This document shows positions 6,302 to 7,066 of a DNA stretch of 7,066 nucleotides, one piece after another; the first letter of the stretch is position 1, and each line of letters opens with the position of its first letter. A program made the position numbers and the translations under genes. Origin of the DNA: Pyrinomonadaceae bacterium (GTDB taxonomy: Bacteria > Acidobacteriota > Blastocatellia > Pyrinomonadales > Pyrinomonadaceae); the NCBI GenBank assembly GCA_025929655.1, contig JAICPV010000109.1:1-7066 (forward strand). Direction: 5' to 3'. Below the pieces are notes generated by a model. That model saw nothing but the letters and a program-made list of their open reading frames with translations. It was not told the DNA's origin and did not search any database.

Positions 6302-6343
6302 TAGGACCAGGTCGCGCCATTCGACTGTGAGGAACTTTTTCAT
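6302..6343 (-). pseudogene. Remnant of the start of a DUF2071 (YqjF-like) gene
   Basis: From an ATG at 6343 the minus strand encodes MKKFLTVEWRDLVL, which closely resembles how DUF2071/YqjF-like proteins begin (family pattern FLTAEWRxL, from memory). After 14 codons the similarity stops; the frame enters the inverted repeat and ends at TGA (6215-6217), giving 42 codons in all. There is no Shine-Dalgarno. Full DUF2071 proteins are over 200 residues, so this is at most a fragment left by deletion or repeat insertion. The match is short and could be chance. Confidence 0.5.
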
Positions 6344-6349
6344 TTTCGG

Positions 6350-6404
6350 GTACGGAAGGCAGTGCTTGTCGCCTTTCATAGGAAAGGCTTGCAGTCCAAC
6401 CTAC
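6350..6404. repeat. Palindromic element overlapping the selB stop
   Basis: The core GCCTTTC (6371-6377) and GAAAGGC (6382-6388) form a perfect 7-bp stem with an ATAG loop. Outside it the similarity continues imperfectly: GTAC-GG-GG-TGC at 6350-6367 faces GCA-CC-CC-TAC at 6391-6404. The element begins inside the last codons of selB (TAG at 6401-6403). It may help end or protect selB mRNA, but it lacks a T-tract, so it is not a standard intrinsic terminator. It has the look of a dispersed palindromic repeat. Confidence 0.6.
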
Positions 6405-7066
6405 AAAATGATCCGTTTGTCGCCGCTGCGGACGGTAATCTTTTCGCGGTCGAAATATTCAAGCAGCGGGATCGCGTACTTTCGCGAGACACCTGAGAGT
6501 TCTTTGAATTTTGCGACGTCGATCGTCCTGTCGGCCGAGTCGCCGGCAAATACTTTAAGCCGCTCCTGAAGCTCGATCAGCGCGCTGGCTGAAAAGTAAA
6601 AGTCTTCCGACACCTTTTTAATCGAACCTTCGTCAAGCAGAATCTGAAAAACTTGCCTTGCCTTTGCCGGGACGAGCGTGTTAATGCCGGACAACACGTC
6701 GCCTATCTTCGGCGGTTCGAGGCGGGCCGCGGCAAATACATTCGCAAAGTGATCCTTCGCCTTCGACTCTTCTGGCTTTAGTTGATGTTTTCGTTCAGCG
6801 AGCCGCACGAGATCGCCGTCGACGGAAATTGTTTTTTCTTTGATCAGTTCCTCGATCGCGATCCTGATCAATGGATCGGGAATTCCGAGAAGAGCGGTTT
6901 TCCTCAAAGTTTCGAGGCGGAGTCCGGCCGAAAGCGGTTCCCGGCTGTGGAATGCATCGATCCGCTTTCCGATCGCGGCTTTCATCGAATCAAGTTCTGT
7001 CCGCGCGATGAGGTACCCGTCCGCCGAGATAACACGGTCCCCGATTGAACCGATCGCAGTATGGAG
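6401..7066 (-). CDS. selB: Selenocysteine-specific elongation factor SelB, C-terminal part
   Basis: The frame is open to the right edge, giving 221 residues of the C-terminus; the GTPase domains lie outside the window. SelB carries Sec-tRNA(Sec) to the ribosome and its C-terminal winged helices bind the SECIS hairpin in mRNA. The visible part fits that winged-helix array. It starts within a segment reading GDRVISADGYLIA, continues through the EPLSAGLRLETLRK helix region, and ends with the very characteristic SGVSRKYAIPLLEYFD segment and GDKRIIL, then TAG. The Met at 6985 is internal, not a start: sense codons continue upstream of it for 27 codons to the edge. The presence of SelB shows the organism decodes UGA as selenocysteine, which bears directly on the TGA-interrupted gene at the other end. 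Confidence 0.93.
   Translation of the reverse strand, partial: LHTAIGSIGDRVISADGYLIARTELDSMKAAIGKRIDAFHSREPLSAGLRLETLRKTALLGIPDPLIRIAIEELIKEKTISVDGDLVRLAERKHQLKPEESKAKDHFANVFAAARLEPPKIGDVLSGINTLVPAKARQVFQILLDEGSIKKVSEDFYFSASALIELQERLKVFAGDSADRTIDVAKFKELSGVSRKYAIPLLEYFDREKITVRSGDKRIIL

Noticed and set aside
6215..6343. 42-codon open frame as an intact small protein gene
   Set aside because: Only its first 14 codons look protein-like; the rest is translated inverted repeat, and there is no ribosome binding site.
6203..6400. A tRNA(Sec) (selC) or other RNA gene in the spacer downstream of selB
   Set aside because: I looked for a cloverleaf with a long variable arm and saw only the two palindromic elements and the DUF2071-like remnant.

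Overview
The window is about 52% G+C by eye. Every credible gene lies on the minus strand, so transcription runs from right to left. Reading that way the order is: the end of selB (selenocysteine-specific elongation factor), a repeat-rich spacer with a short gene remnant, folA (dihydrofolate reductase), a DUF962/Mpo1-like membrane protein, a Rho-independent terminator, an FGGY sugar kinase (probably gluconokinase), transketolase, a vapB-vapC toxin-antitoxin pair, and a PLP-dependent D-threonine aldolase/D-serine dehydratase-like (DSD1-family) enzyme. The style of the genes and the dispersed CGCAAAG-type inverted repeats suggest an environmental bacterium, perhaps Acidobacteriota (Blastocatellia-like). 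That assignment is a guess from memory, not from a comparison.

The main discovery is in the last gene. A naive reading ends it at a TGA (91-93), but the same frame continues for 27 more sense codons to a second TGA at 7-9. The continuation reads as the normal C-terminus of the family, ending ENGEIVDRWEIHRGW. The TGA falls exactly where the family has the cysteine of its metal-binding His-x-Cys pair (here His342-Ser343-TGA344). Several neighbouring genes end with TGA at normal family lengths, so TGA is not globally recoded. The window also carries SelB, the factor that delivers selenocysteine. I therefore read this gene as a selenoprotein with selenocysteine in place of a metal-ligand cysteine. 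Stem-loops that could act as a bacterial SECIS lie just 3' of the codon. I do not recall this family being described as a selenoprotein.

Region 1-1122 is the selenoprotein gene. Region 1130-1758 is vapBC with a palindromic operator; the selenoprotein gene starts 7 nt after vapC, so it probably shares that transcript. Region 1774-5297 is a two-gene sugar unit (kinase and transketolase overlapping by ATGA) feeding the pentose phosphate pathway. Region 5301-5339 is a terminator built from a heptamer repeat, ending only 3 nt before the kinase start codon. Region 5363-6202 is DUF962 plus folA. Region 6203-6400 has no intact gene; it holds a long inverted repeat, a 14-codon remnant resembling the start of a DUF2071 (YqjF-like) gene, and a second palindromic element running over the selB stop. 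Region 6401-7066 is the SelB C-terminus, whose 5' part lies outside the window.
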